DNA from: an uncultured Clostridia bacterium
GTDB taxonomy: Bacteria > Bacillota > Clostridia > TANB77 > CAG-508
Assembly: GCA_944386685.1 (NCBI GenBank)
Contig: CALXCA010000006.1
Coordinates: 17,342 to 81,341 of the forward strand
Length of the DNA: 64,000 bases
Direction: 5' to 3'
Shown here: positions 9,105-17,886 of the stretch, in pieces
How positions within the stretch are numbered: position 1 is the first letter of the stretch
Layout of the letters: each line of letters begins with the position of its first letter
Position numbers and translations under genes: made by a program
The notes under the pieces: generated by a model
Databases searched by the model: none
What the model was told of the DNA's origin: nothing
What the model saw: only the letters and a program-made list of their open reading frames with translations

Positions 9105-11117
9105 TTATTTTCCTTTGCAATAAACTTTTTTTATAATTCTTTCAGTTTCTTGTTTAAAAACATTTTGTTCTGTGTTAAAAACATTTTGTTCTTTTACAAT
9201 TAACTGATTTTTTTCTATCCAAACATTAAACAATCTTTCTGATAAAAATCCAAAAATTCTTTGATTATATTGGTCATAAGAAGATATGTCTATCTTCTTT
9301 TCTAACTCAAATAAAACATCAAATAACCATTCACAATATTTGTCTATTAATTCTTTTTTTGTAATAAACATATTAAATGCATAAAACCCATGTTGATTAA
9401 ACACTTTATCAAAAGCTTCTATATAATCAGAATATTTTTCTTTAATAATACTTCTACATATATCTAAGTCTTTTTTCTCATGAATAAATTGATATTGTTC
9501 TTTTAAATTATATTTTGCAATAAATTGTTTTTTAGGTACAATTATATCATAATCTTGTAATATGTATTCTATCAAATCTTTATTTATAGTATTTGTTAAT
9601 TTTTTACTTAACATATCATTAAAGAAAAATCTTCTATAATGAACTAAACCTGTAATGTCACTTTTATCATTCTTCCATATCCAATATAATGCTGTAAGTT
9701 CACAATAATTTTTGTTTTTTAAAGATATATTATCTCCTGTGTTATCTGTTAAATATCCTAAATCTTCTTTACCTTCAGCTCCAACTTGAATAATTTTATA
9801 TTCATTATTTAAAGATAAATCTACCTTTTTATGTGTAGCAACATATATACTTATATTATCAGATTTTATTTTATACTTATTTTTTAATATTTTACTCCAT
9901 CCATATGCAATAAAATTAATTATTAAAATAGTGTAAGTTATTATACTTGTAGAAAAAATTAATAGTAATGTTATTAAAAATGCAATTTCTTTATATTTTT
10001 TCTCTTTAATAAATATAATAGTTAAATATATAAATGGAATTAAATATATTGCAAAATTCCAAATTCCACCTTCTGCTAATATATTTGTTAATGAATTACT
10101 TTGTCCAGAAACAGCATTTCTATTTGTTAACATGTATTTTTCTACAGAATCAAAATTTTGGTAACCATTGCCTAAAATTTTGTGATCATTCCATGCTTTT
10201 ATTCCAGCAATATAGTCATCCATTCTTATTGTGAAAGATGGTGAATTTAATTTATCTTTTATTGCACTTATTCCTACTATAATACAAATTACAATAATTA
10301 ATATATATATTATATTTAAATATTTATTATGTTTTACCTTTAATTTAAATATTTCTAATATTTTTATCACACTTAATATAACAGCTACAACTATTCCTGT
10401 TGTTGATAAAGTAGAAATTATAGTTAAATATAAAATTACTTTATTTAAAATGTTTTTGTTTTTATTAATAAACAATTCATATGCTAAAGATATTAATAAA
10501 ACAACAGAAAACATTGGAGCTTCACTAAATATTGCACAATTTCTTGTTACATATCTATTAGCTACAATTGTTGCTTGAGGTTCAAAATAAATCATACAAT
10601 ATGATTTTACATCTCTTGTTTTGCCAAAAGTTAAATTAACTGAATTTGTAGGTTTAATCCAATCTAATGTACTTCCAAATATAAAGAAAAATAGTGAAAT
10701 GCTACTAATTATTACTACTAATTTTGAAAATTTGCTTAAAATTTTTTCAAATTTATTATCTTTACAAAATGTATAAAAACAAAATAATAGTAAAAATGTA
10801 AATATCATTTTTGCAATATATACAATAATATTTCCTGTTGCACTATGTACAATTAAGTGGTATGTAATATAAATTGCTTGGTATATTATATAAATTGCAG
10901 AAAATATTAAACATTTTTTTATTCTATTTTTGTCTTTTGAATTTTTAATTATAATATAAAAAACTCTAAAAAATAGTATTATTAAAAATATCTCACTTAT
11001 ATATAAACTAACATTTGTTAAATTATCATACACAGATCCACAAGAAATAATTAACAAAATTGCAAAAATGTAGTCTAATATCTCTTCTAATATATGCTTT
11101 GATTTAGCTTTTTTCAC
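9105..11117 (-). CDS. Wzy/O-antigen-ligase-like polymerase fused to a DUF4422 domain
   Basis: A 670-residue two-part protein. Roughly the first 420 residues are polytopic, with about a dozen hydrophobic segments and a long extracytoplasmic loop (GYQNFDSVEKYMLTNRNAVS, then SLTNILAEGG), as in Wzy polymerases and O-antigen ligases. The remainder, from ISIYVATHKKVDL, is a soluble DUF4422 domain with QVGAEGKEDLGYLTDNTGDN, ELTALYWIWKN, TGLVHYRRFFF and a YAFNMFI segment; DUF4422 proteins are predicted GT-A-like glycosyltransferases of capsule loci. GTG start at 11117 with AGGAGG seven bases away. Normally these are separate genes. No internal stop or obvious new start marks the junction. Confidence 0.85.
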   Translation of the reverse strand: MKKAKSKHILEEILDYIFAILLIISCGSVYDNLTNVSLYISEIFLIILFFRVFYIIIKNSKDKNRIKKCLIFSAIYIIYQAIYITYHLIVHSATGNIIVYIAKMIFTFLLLFCFYTFCKDNKFEKILSKFSKLVVIISSISLFFFIFGSTLDWIKPTNSVNLTFGKTRDVKSYCMIYFEPQATIVANRYVTRNCAIFSEAPMFSVVLLISLAYELFINKNKNILNKVILYLTIISTLSTTGIVVAVILSVIKILEIFKLKVKHNKYLNIIYILIIVICIIVGISAIKDKLNSPSFTIRMDDYIAGIKAWNDHKILGNGYQNFDSVEKYMLTNRNAVSGQSNSLTNILAEGGIWNFAIYLIPFIYLTIIFIKEKKYKEIAFLITLLLIFSTSIITYTILIINFIAYGWSKILKNKYKIKSDNISIYVATHKKVDLSLNNEYKIIQVGAEGKEDLGYLTDNTGDNISLKNKNYCELTALYWIWKNDKSDITGLVHYRRFFFNDMLSKKLTNTINKDLIEYILQDYDIIVPKKQFIAKYNLKEQYQFIHEKKDLDICRSIIKEKYSDYIEAFDKVFNQHGFYAFNMFITKKELIDKYCEWLFDVLFELEKKIDISSYDQYNQRIFGFLSERLFNVWIEKNQLIVKEQNVFNTEQNVFKQETERIIKKVYCKGK

Positions 11118-11835
11118 AAGACTTCCTCCTTAAATTATACTCTTTTAAAAAAACAATTCTATTTTTTATCATTTTTGCTAATCCATAGTGTTTCATTTGA
11201 GAAACATTTGCATCATGTCTTCTGTATTCTATTAATTTTTCTTTATAAAATATACTTTTACCGTTTTTTTCTCCTATTAAACCAATCCACTGGTCATGCA
11301 TTTCTATATTATTTGGTATTGGCAATATTTTATCTTTTATTTTTGAATCAAATGCCATACAACACCCTATATATGTATTTTTCCATATATTTTTTATAAA
11401 ACCACTTCCACATTTTCTATATTCAAAAAAAGATGGTATAACAGTTTCTAATTTGCTATTTATTACTTGTGCATCATGTGTTACAACAACACAGTTTTCT
11501 TTTTTAAATACTTGTAAAACTTTGTCTATTTTATTCTTTTTCCAAATATCATCTTGGTCTGATAAAAAAATATATTTACCTTTTGCTTTTTCTATTGCAT
11601 TTGCAAAATTTCGTTTTACACCTTTATGTGGTCCTTCAATTAATTTTATTCTTTTATCTTTTTTTTGATATTCTGTAATGATTTGTTTTGTTTTATCTTT
11701 TGAACCATCATCAGAAATTATTAGTTCGTCATTTTCTTTCATGTTTATTAAAATACTATCTATTTGTTCTTTTATGTATTGTTCTCCATTATATGTTGCC
11801 ATAGCAATAGAACATCTAATATTTTGCTTATTCAT
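11104..11835 (-). CDS. GT2 glycosyltransferase, short rhamnosyl/galactosyl type
   Basis: A 243-residue inverting GT-A enzyme. CSIAMATYNGEQYIKEQIDS begins the fold, DELIISDDGSKDKT is the nucleotide-binding strand, and FLSDQDDIWKKNKI near residue 92 holds the DxD-type metal site typical of the SDQDD subgroup seen in rhamnosyltransferases. MHDQWIG near residue 180 probably provides the catalytic base region. The 3' end overlaps the polymerase start by 14 bp, and its ATG overlaps the upstream stop as ATGA, so translation is probably coupled. Confidence 0.9.
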   Translation of the reverse strand: MNKQNIRCSIAMATYNGEQYIKEQIDSILINMKENDELIISDDGSKDKTKQIITEYQKKDKRIKLIEGPHKGVKRNFANAIEKAKGKYIFLSDQDDIWKKNKIDKVLQVFKKENCVVVTHDAQVINSKLETVIPSFFEYRKCGSGFIKNIWKNTYIGCCMAFDSKIKDKILPIPNNIEMHDQWIGLIGEKNGKSIFYKEKLIEYRRHDANVSQMKHYGLAKMIKNRIVFLKEYNLRRKSCEKS

Positions 11836-12701
11836 TTTTTATTAACATTCCTCTTTCCAAAGTGTTCTCCCATTTTTTTTGCAATTAATCTAGTAGACAT
11901 ATCTGGAACAAACCTTATAATTGCTTTTATGTTTTTGTCTTGGATTGCTCTTTTTAATACATATAAAGCTAATCCGCCTCCTGCTTTGCCTACTTTATAA
12001 TTGTTAAAAAATTTATTTTCTTTAAAAAATGCTCCTATATTATAATATCTATCATATAATTGTTTTAAAGTAAGTACATGTGAATGTTCTACGACAGAAT
12101 CTGCACAATATTTTACTTTATAACCATTTGTAATGATTTTATATGTAATATACATATCTTCACTTGCTGCTAAATCTTTTCCATCATATCCATTTAAATC
12201 AATAAATATATCTCTTTTTATAGCAGCTGAAGCATCAGAAGAAAAAAATACTTTTAATCCCATTTTTTCTATATCTTTTTCTGAAGTAATGAATGATTTT
12301 TCAGGATAATTTTTTTCTCTTGTATATTTTTCTATTGTTTTATTACTACATATTTGTCTACTATATGATGCAACACATTCACCATTTTCTATGCAACCTA
12401 CTAAATTATGCAGCCAATTTTCATTTAATATATGAATGTCTTGTGTTATAAAAACAAGAATATCAGCTGTACATTTTTTTGCTGCCTTTTCTCTTGTTAA
12501 ACTATGTGAAAATTCCTGTTTTTTTATAATCTCATATTTGCAATTTAATTCTTTTAATATATTTTCCGTGTTATCTTTTGATTCTGTTAGTAAATAATTT
12601 ATATTTTTAATTTCGACATTTTTTTGTTTTTTTAAAATTGCATCTAAATCTTTTATATATTTTTCTGCATTATATAATGGACAAATTATATCTATTGTCA
12701 T
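11832..12701 (-). CDS. GT2 glycosyltransferase, first gene of unit 1
   Basis: An inverting GT-A enzyme of about 289 residues. TIDIICPLYNAEKYIKDLDA starts the fold. QEFSHSLTREKAA and FITQDIHILNENWL, followed by FFSSDASAAIKRDIF, match the rhamnosyltransferase-like GT2 subgroup; DLAASEDMYITYKI near residue 185 carries the ED motif of the base. I prefer the ATG at 12701: the AAAGGA ribosome site touches an ATG at 12713 but is about 11 bases from this one. A consensus promoter lies about 130 bp upstream. Confidence 0.88.
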   Translation of the reverse strand: MTIDIICPLYNAEKYIKDLDAILKKQKNVEIKNINYLLTESKDNTENILKELNCKYEIIKKQEFSHSLTREKAAKKCTADILVFITQDIHILNENWLHNLVGCIENGECVASYSRQICSNKTIEKYTREKNYPEKSFITSEKDIEKMGLKVFFSSDASAAIKRDIFIDLNGYDGKDLAASEDMYITYKIITNGYKVKYCADSVVEHSHVLTLKQLYDRYYNIGAFFKENKFFNNYKVGKAGGGLALYVLKRAIQDKNIKAIIRFVPDMSTRLIAKKMGEHFGKRNVNKK

Positions 12702-12833
12702 ACTTAATTTCATCCTTTCCCATCCTTAGCTAATATTATTATGTCTGCATAAGTTTTAAATGTCGTATACATTCACTTTTTATTGTTTTTTTATTATATA
12801 ATATATTTTTCTACAAAATATTCTACTTTGTTA

Positions 12834-12862
12834 ATTATATATGAAAAATTGAAAATATGCAA
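12834..12862 (-). promoter_or_regulatory. Sigma-A promoter of glycan unit 1
   Basis: On the minus strand, TTGCAT (12857-12862), a 17-base spacer and TATAAT (12834-12839). Predicted transcription start near 12827, giving a leader of about 125 nt before the first GT2 gene. Promoter call is from consensus match only. Confidence 0.65.
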
Positions 12863-12928
12863 TTATTTTTTAGCTTTTTTAGATTTTTTAAACATATTTT
12901 AAGCAAAATTTTATCAAATTATAGTTGT

Positions 12929-13048
12929 AGAACAATAGCGGGCTTCTTTTAACATTTTATAAGTTTATAACATTTCAAAGTCCGCGTCATTGTTCGTGCG
13001 CCAAATTTTACTTTGTAAAATTTGTGTGCATTCGTTTGAGCGAAGCTC
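12929..13048 (+). repeat. Dispersed three-hairpin element, copy A
   Basis: Nearly identical to 62986-63115. Hairpin 1 pairs AGCGGGCTT (about 12937) with AAGTCCGC (about 12979, one G-T pair) and is bordered by AACAATA and ATTGTT. Hairpin 2 is CAAATTTTAC/GTAAAATTTG (about 13002-13025). Hairpin 3 is GAGC-GAA-GCTC followed by TTTT (about 13038-13052). No ORF. The element sits between units 1 and 2 and occupies most of this 440-bp gap together with the two terminators that follow it. Confidence 0.85.
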
Positions 13049-13090
13049 TTTTATTGAATAGGAAAAAGCAATTTTTCCTATTCAATAAAA
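13049..13090. terminator. Bidirectional AT-rich hairpin
   Basis: Perfect 19-bp arms (13049-13067 and 13072-13090; core TTGAATAGGAAAAA) with a GCAA loop and T or A runs on both sides. It lies immediately after the dispersed element and immediately before the unit 2 terminator, so it could stop transcription from either direction. Confidence 0.7.
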
Positions 13091-13092
13091 AA

Positions 13093-13131
13093 ACCGGTAC
13101 TAATTTAGCATAAGTACTAAAAAGTATCGGT
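13093..13131 (-). terminator. Rho-independent terminator of unit 2
   Basis: On the minus strand, ACCGATACT pairs with AGTACCGGT (one mismatch), with a 21-base loop, then TTTTTTT. It starts about 10 bases after the cpsB stop codon. Confidence 0.75.
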
Positions 13132-13141
13132 AATTAGTTTA

Positions 13142-13861
13142 TTAGTCTATATCTTCATTATCTAGAACTTTTTGCGGATTAATTGTTGTAAACTTCTCAA
13201 TCTCCTCTTCTGATAACAATTTTTTTAATTTTTTTAAAATTTGTGGCATTTTTGTAAATACCTGTTCTGGTCTATGTGTATCTGTACCAAAAAAACTTAT
13301 TAAATCATTTTTTAATAATTTCTTTAAAGTCTTTTTAGCTTTACTTCCATACATATCTATAATACTTCCATAATTTGCTTGAAATAAAGCTCCCATATCT
13401 GATAATTCAAATAAATAATTTGGATCTTTTTGTATAAATGGATATCTTTCTGGATGAGCAATTATTGGAACATATCCATTTTCTATTAATCTATATATAA
13501 CTTCTTTATCATTCATAGGCTTTGTTTCTGCTAAAGGAAATTCAAATAAAACATATTTTGTATCATTAATAGAAGAAGCACTATTCTCTTTTATTAAGTC
13601 AACAATATTATTTGTTATATAAATTTCGCTTCCTAAATATAAATCTATGCCATCAATGTTTTTTTGCAGATTATCTAAAAGTTCTCTTCTTTTTGCTTCA
13701 TCACATTCAAAATATTCTTCCATATAATGTGATGTAGAAATAACCTTAGAAAAACCTGCTTCTTTTGCTTCTTTTAAAATTTGTATAGATTGTTCCATAT
13801 TTCTAGAACCATCATCTATACCAGGTAATATATGTGAATGGAAATCTATCATATTTAACAA
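13142..13861 (-). CDS. cpsB: CpsB/YwqE-type PHP tyrosine-protein phosphatase
   Basis: Manganese-dependent phosphatase that reverses autophosphorylation of the neighbouring CpsD kinase, controlling capsule chain length and output. Metal ligands are visible in IDFHSHILPGIDDGS at the N-terminus, STSHYME near residue 43, LGSEIY near residue 76, PIIAHPERYP near residue 133 and FFGTDTHRP near residue 190. Length (239) is typical. A TTG at 13861 sits eight bases after AGAGG and is likelier than the ATG three codons in, which would be about 17 bases away. Last gene of unit 2, directly before the terminator. Confidence 0.92.
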   Translation of the reverse strand: MLNMIDFHSHILPGIDDGSRNMEQSIQILKEAKEAGFSKVISTSHYMEEYFECDEAKRRELLDNLQKNIDGIDLYLGSEIYITNNIVDLIKENSASSINDTKYVLFEFPLAETKPMNDKEVIYRLIENGYVPIIAHPERYPFIQKDPNYLFELSDMGALFQANYGSIIDMYGSKAKKTLKKLLKNDLISFFGTDTHRPEQVFTKMPQILKKLKKLLSEEEIEKFTTINPQKVLDNEDID

Positions 13862-13953
13862 TTTTAAAACCTCTTTTTTCTTTATAAATATATTTAAATA
13901 TTTAATTAGGATAAATATTTTTCTTAAAGTATTTACAATAATATATAGTAAAA

Positions 13954-14826
13954 TTAATTTTCACTATTTTCTTTATTTCTATCTTCATTTAAAATTTTTC
14001 GCCAATCGTCAATGTCTTCTCTGTTTGATTTTTTATTATGATGTTTAGAATCATTATTTTGTGACATTATATTTTTGGTTCTTTGTTGAATTTTTTTTCT
14101 TTCTATATCAGAATCTGATGGAACTCTTGCACCAGAAGAGCTTGAAGAATAGTAATATGCTTTTGTATATTTTCTACTTGTAATTGGAAGTTTATTATAT
14201 ACTACACCTATTACTCTACCACCAACATTTTTTATATCTCTTACAACTCTTTCTAAATCATCTTTTCTAGTTTCATTATGTGCAGATACAATCATTGTTG
14301 AATCTACCATTCTAGATAAAATTATAGAGTCTGTAACAAGTTTACATGGTGTACCATCAATTATTATTAAGTCTACCTTTCTTTTTAATTCATCTAATAA
14401 ATTTCTCATTTGTCTTGTTACAAGTAATTCAGATGGATTTGGTGGTACATTTCCAGCCGGCATTATATATAAATTTTCAACTTCTGTAGGAACTACATAA
14501 TCATTTAAATCTAAATGATTTGATTCATCAGAATATTTAGATAAATAATTAGAAAGTCCTGGTCTTGGTTGAACTTTAAATATAGTGTATAATCTTCCTT
14601 TTCTCATGTCTGCATCTATTAAAACTACTCTTTTTCCAGCCTGTGCAAATGTTACTGCTAAGTTTGCAGTAACCCAACTTTTCCCCTCACCAGGTACTGT
14701 TGAAGTTACTAATAATGTTCTTAGTTTTATATTAGAATTCATAAATTGTATATTTGTTCTTAATGTTCTAAATGTTTCAGAAACAGGAGATTTTGGAACT
14801 AAATGTGTAACTAATTCTTTTTTCAT
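13954..14826 (-). CDS. cpsD: CpsD-type bacterial tyrosine kinase
   Basis: Cytoplasmic BY-kinase that works with the CpsC adaptor. Begins with SETFRTLRTNIQF, then Walker A VPGEGKSWVTANLA near residue 45, Walker A' LIDADMRKGRLY near residue 70 and Walker B LIIIDGTP near residue 154. The C-terminal tyrosine cluster is short (KAYYYSSSSS near residue 224) and, unlike classic CpsD, is followed by about 60 hydrophilic residues rich in Asn, Lys and Asp. The ATG overlaps the cpsC stop as ATGA. The unusual tail may alter phosphorylation or partner binding (inference). Confidence 0.92.
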   Translation of the reverse strand: MKKELVTHLVPKSPVSETFRTLRTNIQFMNSNIKLRTLLVTSTVPGEGKSWVTANLAVTFAQAGKRVVLIDADMRKGRLYTIFKVQPRPGLSNYLSKYSDESNHLDLNDYVVPTEVENLYIMPAGNVPPNPSELLVTRQMRNLLDELKRKVDLIIIDGTPCKLVTDSIILSRMVDSTMIVSAHNETRKDDLERVVRDIKNVGGRVIGVVYNKLPITSRKYTKAYYYSSSSSGARVPSDSDIERKKIQQRTKNIMSQNNDSKHHNKKSNREDIDDWRKILNEDRNKENSEN

Positions 14827-15548
14827 TTTCTTCTACCTCCTCTTTTCTTTTTTTTATCATCATCTGCCATATCATATATTGGAATACTTGCTAAAACTGT
14901 AACACCTGCAACCTTTTCTATATCTTCTGCAGATTTTATTGTTGTATCTAACATATTTAATAATAATACATATAAAACAGCAACAACTACTCCTATTCCT
15001 GCAAAAATTACAATATTTTTCATTATATTTACATTATAAGGGTTATTATCAACTTCTGCTTCATCAACAACATGAACATTGTCTAATTTATAATATTCCT
15101 GTACATTTTGTATAAATACTTTTGCTACTTCATTAGCAATTTTTTGTGCCCAAACAGGGTCTTCGTTTGTAACTGTAATTTCTAAAAATTCTGCATCAGA
15201 AACTGTTGAAACAGAAATATTTTTTCTAACAGAATCTTCTAAATTTCCATCTAAACCTAAATTAGAAAGTACAGCTCTAACTACTTTTTTGCTTTTTGCT
15301 AATGTACTATATGTAGAAACTAATTTTGAATTAAGTGTTAAATCATTTGTTGTTATACCATTTTGTCCTGTTACATTTGCAGAATTATTTGTTGCTAAAA
15401 TAAGAGATGTTGATGAACGGTATTTTGGTGTTACAAATCCAATTGTGTATACAATTCCAATAACAACAAATACTGCAATAATTAAAATAATTTGTACAAT
15501 TTTTTCACAAAATAATTGCAATAATTCTTTTAAGTCTAATTCTTCCAT
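14823..15548 (-). CDS. cpsC: CpsC/Wzz-type chain-length regulator
   Basis: Membrane adaptor that activates the CpsD kinase and sets polymer length. Wzz N-terminal domain (MEELDLKELLQLFCEKIVQI), first membrane segment about residues 15-37, the KYRSSTSLILATN motif after it, an extracytoplasmic region with LVSTYSTLAKSKKV, and a second membrane segment near residues 173-193 preceded by the family YNVN/P-rich stretch. The cytoplasmic C-terminus ends in KKKKRGGRRK, a basic tail likely to contact CpsD. Length 241 fits the Gram-positive type, which has the kinase as a separate protein. Confidence 0.92.
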   Translation of the reverse strand: MEELDLKELLQLFCEKIVQIILIIAVFVVIGIVYTIGFVTPKYRSSTSLILATNNSANVTGQNGITTNDLTLNSKLVSTYSTLAKSKKVVRAVLSNLGLDGNLEDSVRKNISVSTVSDAEFLEITVTNEDPVWAQKIANEVAKVFIQNVQEYYKLDNVHVVDEAEVDNNPYNVNIMKNIVIFAGIGVVVAVLYVLLLNMLDTTIKSAEDIEKVAGVTVLASIPIYDMADDDKKKKRGGRRK

Positions 15549-15598
15549 TTATATATTCTTCCTCCGAAATTTTTCTAATATTTTAATTAAGATATTTA

Positions 15599-16444
15599 TT
15601 ATTCTTCTTTAATTTCTTCTTTTTGGTTTGTTTTTACAAAATTAATAATTGCATTTATTAAAATAACTACAATAGAAGTAATTAAAATAATAATTCCAAA
15701 TTTATTTACTTTGCTTAATATATCTTGTAAAATTGTTACAATTGAACTAGAAAATACATTATTAAATAATTTTATTGCAGATATATTTATATTTGCATTA
15801 ATAAGATTAATTGCAACTAATATTGTTATAGATGAAGAAAGTAAAACTGTTCCTATATTTCCTACTAATTTAGAAATATTCTTTATATTTAATAAAATTA
15901 AACAAATTACAGCAATTATTGTTACTATAGTTACAATAGTTTGTAATTTTTCTAAAAGATTTGTTGTTTTATTTAATATTTCATGTATTGTATTTTCATA
16001 TTTTGTATTTATAATTGTATTTTTATATTCTGTACAAATTTGTTGTACAAATTTGTCTAAAGCACTTTTGTTTTGTGATGTTCTTACATCTAATTTATCT
16101 ATATTTGCATTTAAATTATTCGCAATTTCTGTTGTATCTATTTCTTCATTTGTTCCATTATAAATATTGTTTAATATAATAGCAATATCTTTTTTTACTT
16201 TTTCTTCAGTACAAATATTATTTAAAACCTCTTCTTCTAACCCAGATTGTGCTATATAATTTTCGAAACCAGATTCTACAAGTTCATATGTTCCTGAATA
16301 AAAATTTGTTTCTTCTAATTTATTTAAAACATAATCTTTATCCATAATTGTAGATAATACTATATTTTTGATTCCAAAAAATAGAATACACACTACGAGA
16401 ATTAACATTATGATAAATTTTAATATATTTATTAGTATTTTCAT
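15599..16444 (-). CDS. Unknown membrane protein between sortase and cps regulators
   Basis: A protein of about 281 residues that I cannot assign to a named family. One N-terminal membrane segment (about residues 4-27), a hydrophilic predicted extracytoplasmic helical region of about 120 residues rich in Asn, Glu and Thr (NNIYNGTNEEIDTTEIANNL), then three closely spaced membrane segments (about 160-265) and a short KEEIKEE tail. No catalytic motif seen. The ATG at 16444 gives better spacing to AAAGGA than one four codons earlier. Its place in unit 2 suggests a role in surface-polymer or sortase biology (inference). Confidence 0.75.
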   Translation of the reverse strand: MKILINILKFIIMLILVVCILFFGIKNIVLSTIMDKDYVLNKLEETNFYSGTYELVESGFENYIAQSGLEEEVLNNICTEEKVKKDIAIILNNIYNGTNEEIDTTEIANNLNANIDKLDVRTSQNKSALDKFVQQICTEYKNTIINTKYENTIHEILNKTTNLLEKLQTIVTIVTIIAVICLILLNIKNISKLVGNIGTVLLSSSITILVAINLINANINISAIKLFNNVFSSSIVTILQDILSKVNKFGIIILITSIVVILINAIINFVKTNQKEEIKEE

Positions 16445-16548
16445 AAAAAAGTTCATTCCTTTCTCTAAGACTACATAGTTATGAATGCAATTTTTTTCTA
16501 ACTAAAAATTATAACTTTTAGTTTAACTTAAAGCATGTTTAATATTTT

Positions 16549-17175
16549 TTATTGTTCTAATTTAGCATATACAACAAATCTATGGTCTGCATACCCTATA
16601 TTATTAAATGGATAACATGTATATACCATTAATATTTCTTCTTCTCTTTGTATTGGAACTTTTTCTAGTTCTGTTTCTTTTATTAATTGCATATCATAAA
16701 TTTTATAGTTAAATTCTCCATATGTTGTTGTTACTTTTATTTCATCACCAATTTGTAATTCTGAAAATCTTCTAAATACTTTTTTAGAATTGTGTCCCAT
16801 ATAAACAATAGAACCACCTTCACCTGGAAAATAACTTCCACTTGAATGTCCTACACCTTTTTTTAGAATTTCTAGAGTATCTCCAAAATAGACTGGTAAA
16901 TTTGCTCCTATTCTTGGAATTTCTATAGTTGCATATTGTGTACCATATTCTGGGTAATTTTCTAAGGTTTGTTTTTCTTCATTTAAAACTGTTGGAACTT
17001 CTTCTTTATTATCATTAAGTTCTACTGCTACTGTGTTTAATAGTAATACTGCTGTATCTATTTCTTGCCCCAAAAATAGATATGTAGCTAAATAAATTAT
17101 TCCTACAAGTAATAAAGCAACTATTATAACACTAATAGTTGCTTTACTTGCTTGTATTATTTTCTTATTAAGCAT
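16549..17175 (-). CDS. Sortase, class D-like
   Basis: Membrane-bound transpeptidase that cleaves a sorting motif and attaches proteins to the wall. One membrane segment (about residues 14-36), a linker, then the sortase barrel with catalytic His in VYMGHNSKKVF near residue 128, Cys in MVYTCYPFNNIG near residue 187 and Arg in ADHRFVVYAK near residue 199. The TCYPF form around Cys is typical of class D. Length 208. It overlaps the upstream LAYTG gene by 8 bp, so that protein is the obvious substrate; the IPKTG protein upstream is a second candidate. No other sortase is in the window. Confidence 0.92.
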   Translation of the reverse strand: MLNKKIIQASKATISVIIVALLLVGIIYLATYLFLGQEIDTAVLLLNTVAVELNDNKEEVPTVLNEEKQTLENYPEYGTQYATIEIPRIGANLPVYFGDTLEILKKGVGHSSGSYFPGEGGSIVYMGHNSKKVFRRFSELQIGDEIKVTTTYGEFNYKIYDMQLIKETELEKVPIQREEEILMVYTCYPFNNIGYADHRFVVYAKLEQ

Positions 17176-17692
17176 TAGCTACTTTTCTTTTTGAAACTGC
17201 AGCTACAGCTAGGGCAATTACTGCAACAGTTGCTACAACTGCTAAAACAATATTAACGCTATTTCCTGTGTAAGCTAATTTTCCGTCATTGTTTGTAATT
17301 GTTTCAATTATTTTTCCGTCTTTTACAACTTCAACTTTTCCTGTGCTGAATACTAATTGAACATCAACGATTTCAGCAGCTTCTTTAGCTATGTTTTTAA
17401 TTTCTGATTTTTGAGCTTTTGTTAAATCAAAATAATCTTTAACACCAGCTTCATTCATAACAGCTATTGCTTCATCAGCTTTTGCTAATATTGAATTAGC
17501 TTCTTCATCTGTTACAGGATATTCTGATAAATATCTTTCGATTTTAACTTTATCTGCAGATGTCATTCCATATGCTTGTCCTTTTTCATATAATTTGTCA
17601 GCTAATTCTGCTGATGTTGTAGCATAGCTTGCTGTTGCTAAACACATAACAGCCATTACAACTAATAATGCAATTGTTAAAGTTCTTTTCAT
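17168..17692 (-). CDS. Secreted sortase substrate with LAYTG anchor
   Basis: A 174-residue exported protein. Signal peptide MKRTLTIALLVVMAVMCLAT with a likely cut after SYA. The mature part is mostly helical (AELADKLYEKGQAYGMTSAD, a SEYPVTDEEANSILAKADEA stretch), followed by a short strand region. The C-terminus is a sorting signal: LAYTG near residue 140, a hydrophobic stretch, then SKRKVANA. Function of the mature domain unknown. First gene of unit 2, with a strong ribosome site (AAAGGAAG) and a consensus promoter. Translationally coupled to the sortase by an 8-bp overlap. Confidence 0.85.
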   Translation of the reverse strand: MKRTLTIALLVVMAVMCLATASYATTSAELADKLYEKGQAYGMTSADKVKIERYLSEYPVTDEEANSILAKADEAIAVMNEAGVKDYFDLTKAQKSEIKNIAKEAAEIVDVQLVFSTGKVEVVKDGKIIETITNNDGKLAYTGNSVNIVLAVVATVAVIALAVAAVSKRKVANA

Positions 17693-17727
17693 GTTTATAC
17701 TTCCTTTCTTAAAAATATTACATACAG

Positions 17728-17756
17728 ATTATACCATTTAATTTTTTATTATGCAA
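17728..17756 (-). promoter_or_regulatory. Sigma-A promoter of unit 2 (surface protein-sortase-cps)
   Basis: Minus strand TTGCAT (17751-17756), 17-base spacer, TATAAT (17728-17733). Start expected near 17721, about 30 nt before the ATG. The next clear terminator downstream is at 13093-13131, so one transcript could carry six genes. Confidence 0.75.
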
Positions 17757-17886
17757 TACTTTTTTTACATTTTTTTATTAATTTTTTATTATTTTTTGTT
17801 TTTTACATTATTTTTTGCAAACACTACTGTTTGTAGGTTTTTAATTCATTTAACTTTATTTATAAATAATATTTTTATTCTTTAGT

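Noticed and set aside
16457..16548. Terminator or promoter between the sortase and the unknown membrane protein
   Set aside because: A weak AACTAAAA/TTTTAGTT pairing exists without a T-run, and no -35 box at proper distance was found.
17818..17833. CAAACA/TGTTTG hairpin after the cohesin-like gene as a terminator
   Set aside because: No T-run follows on the minus strand, and the stem is only 6 bp.
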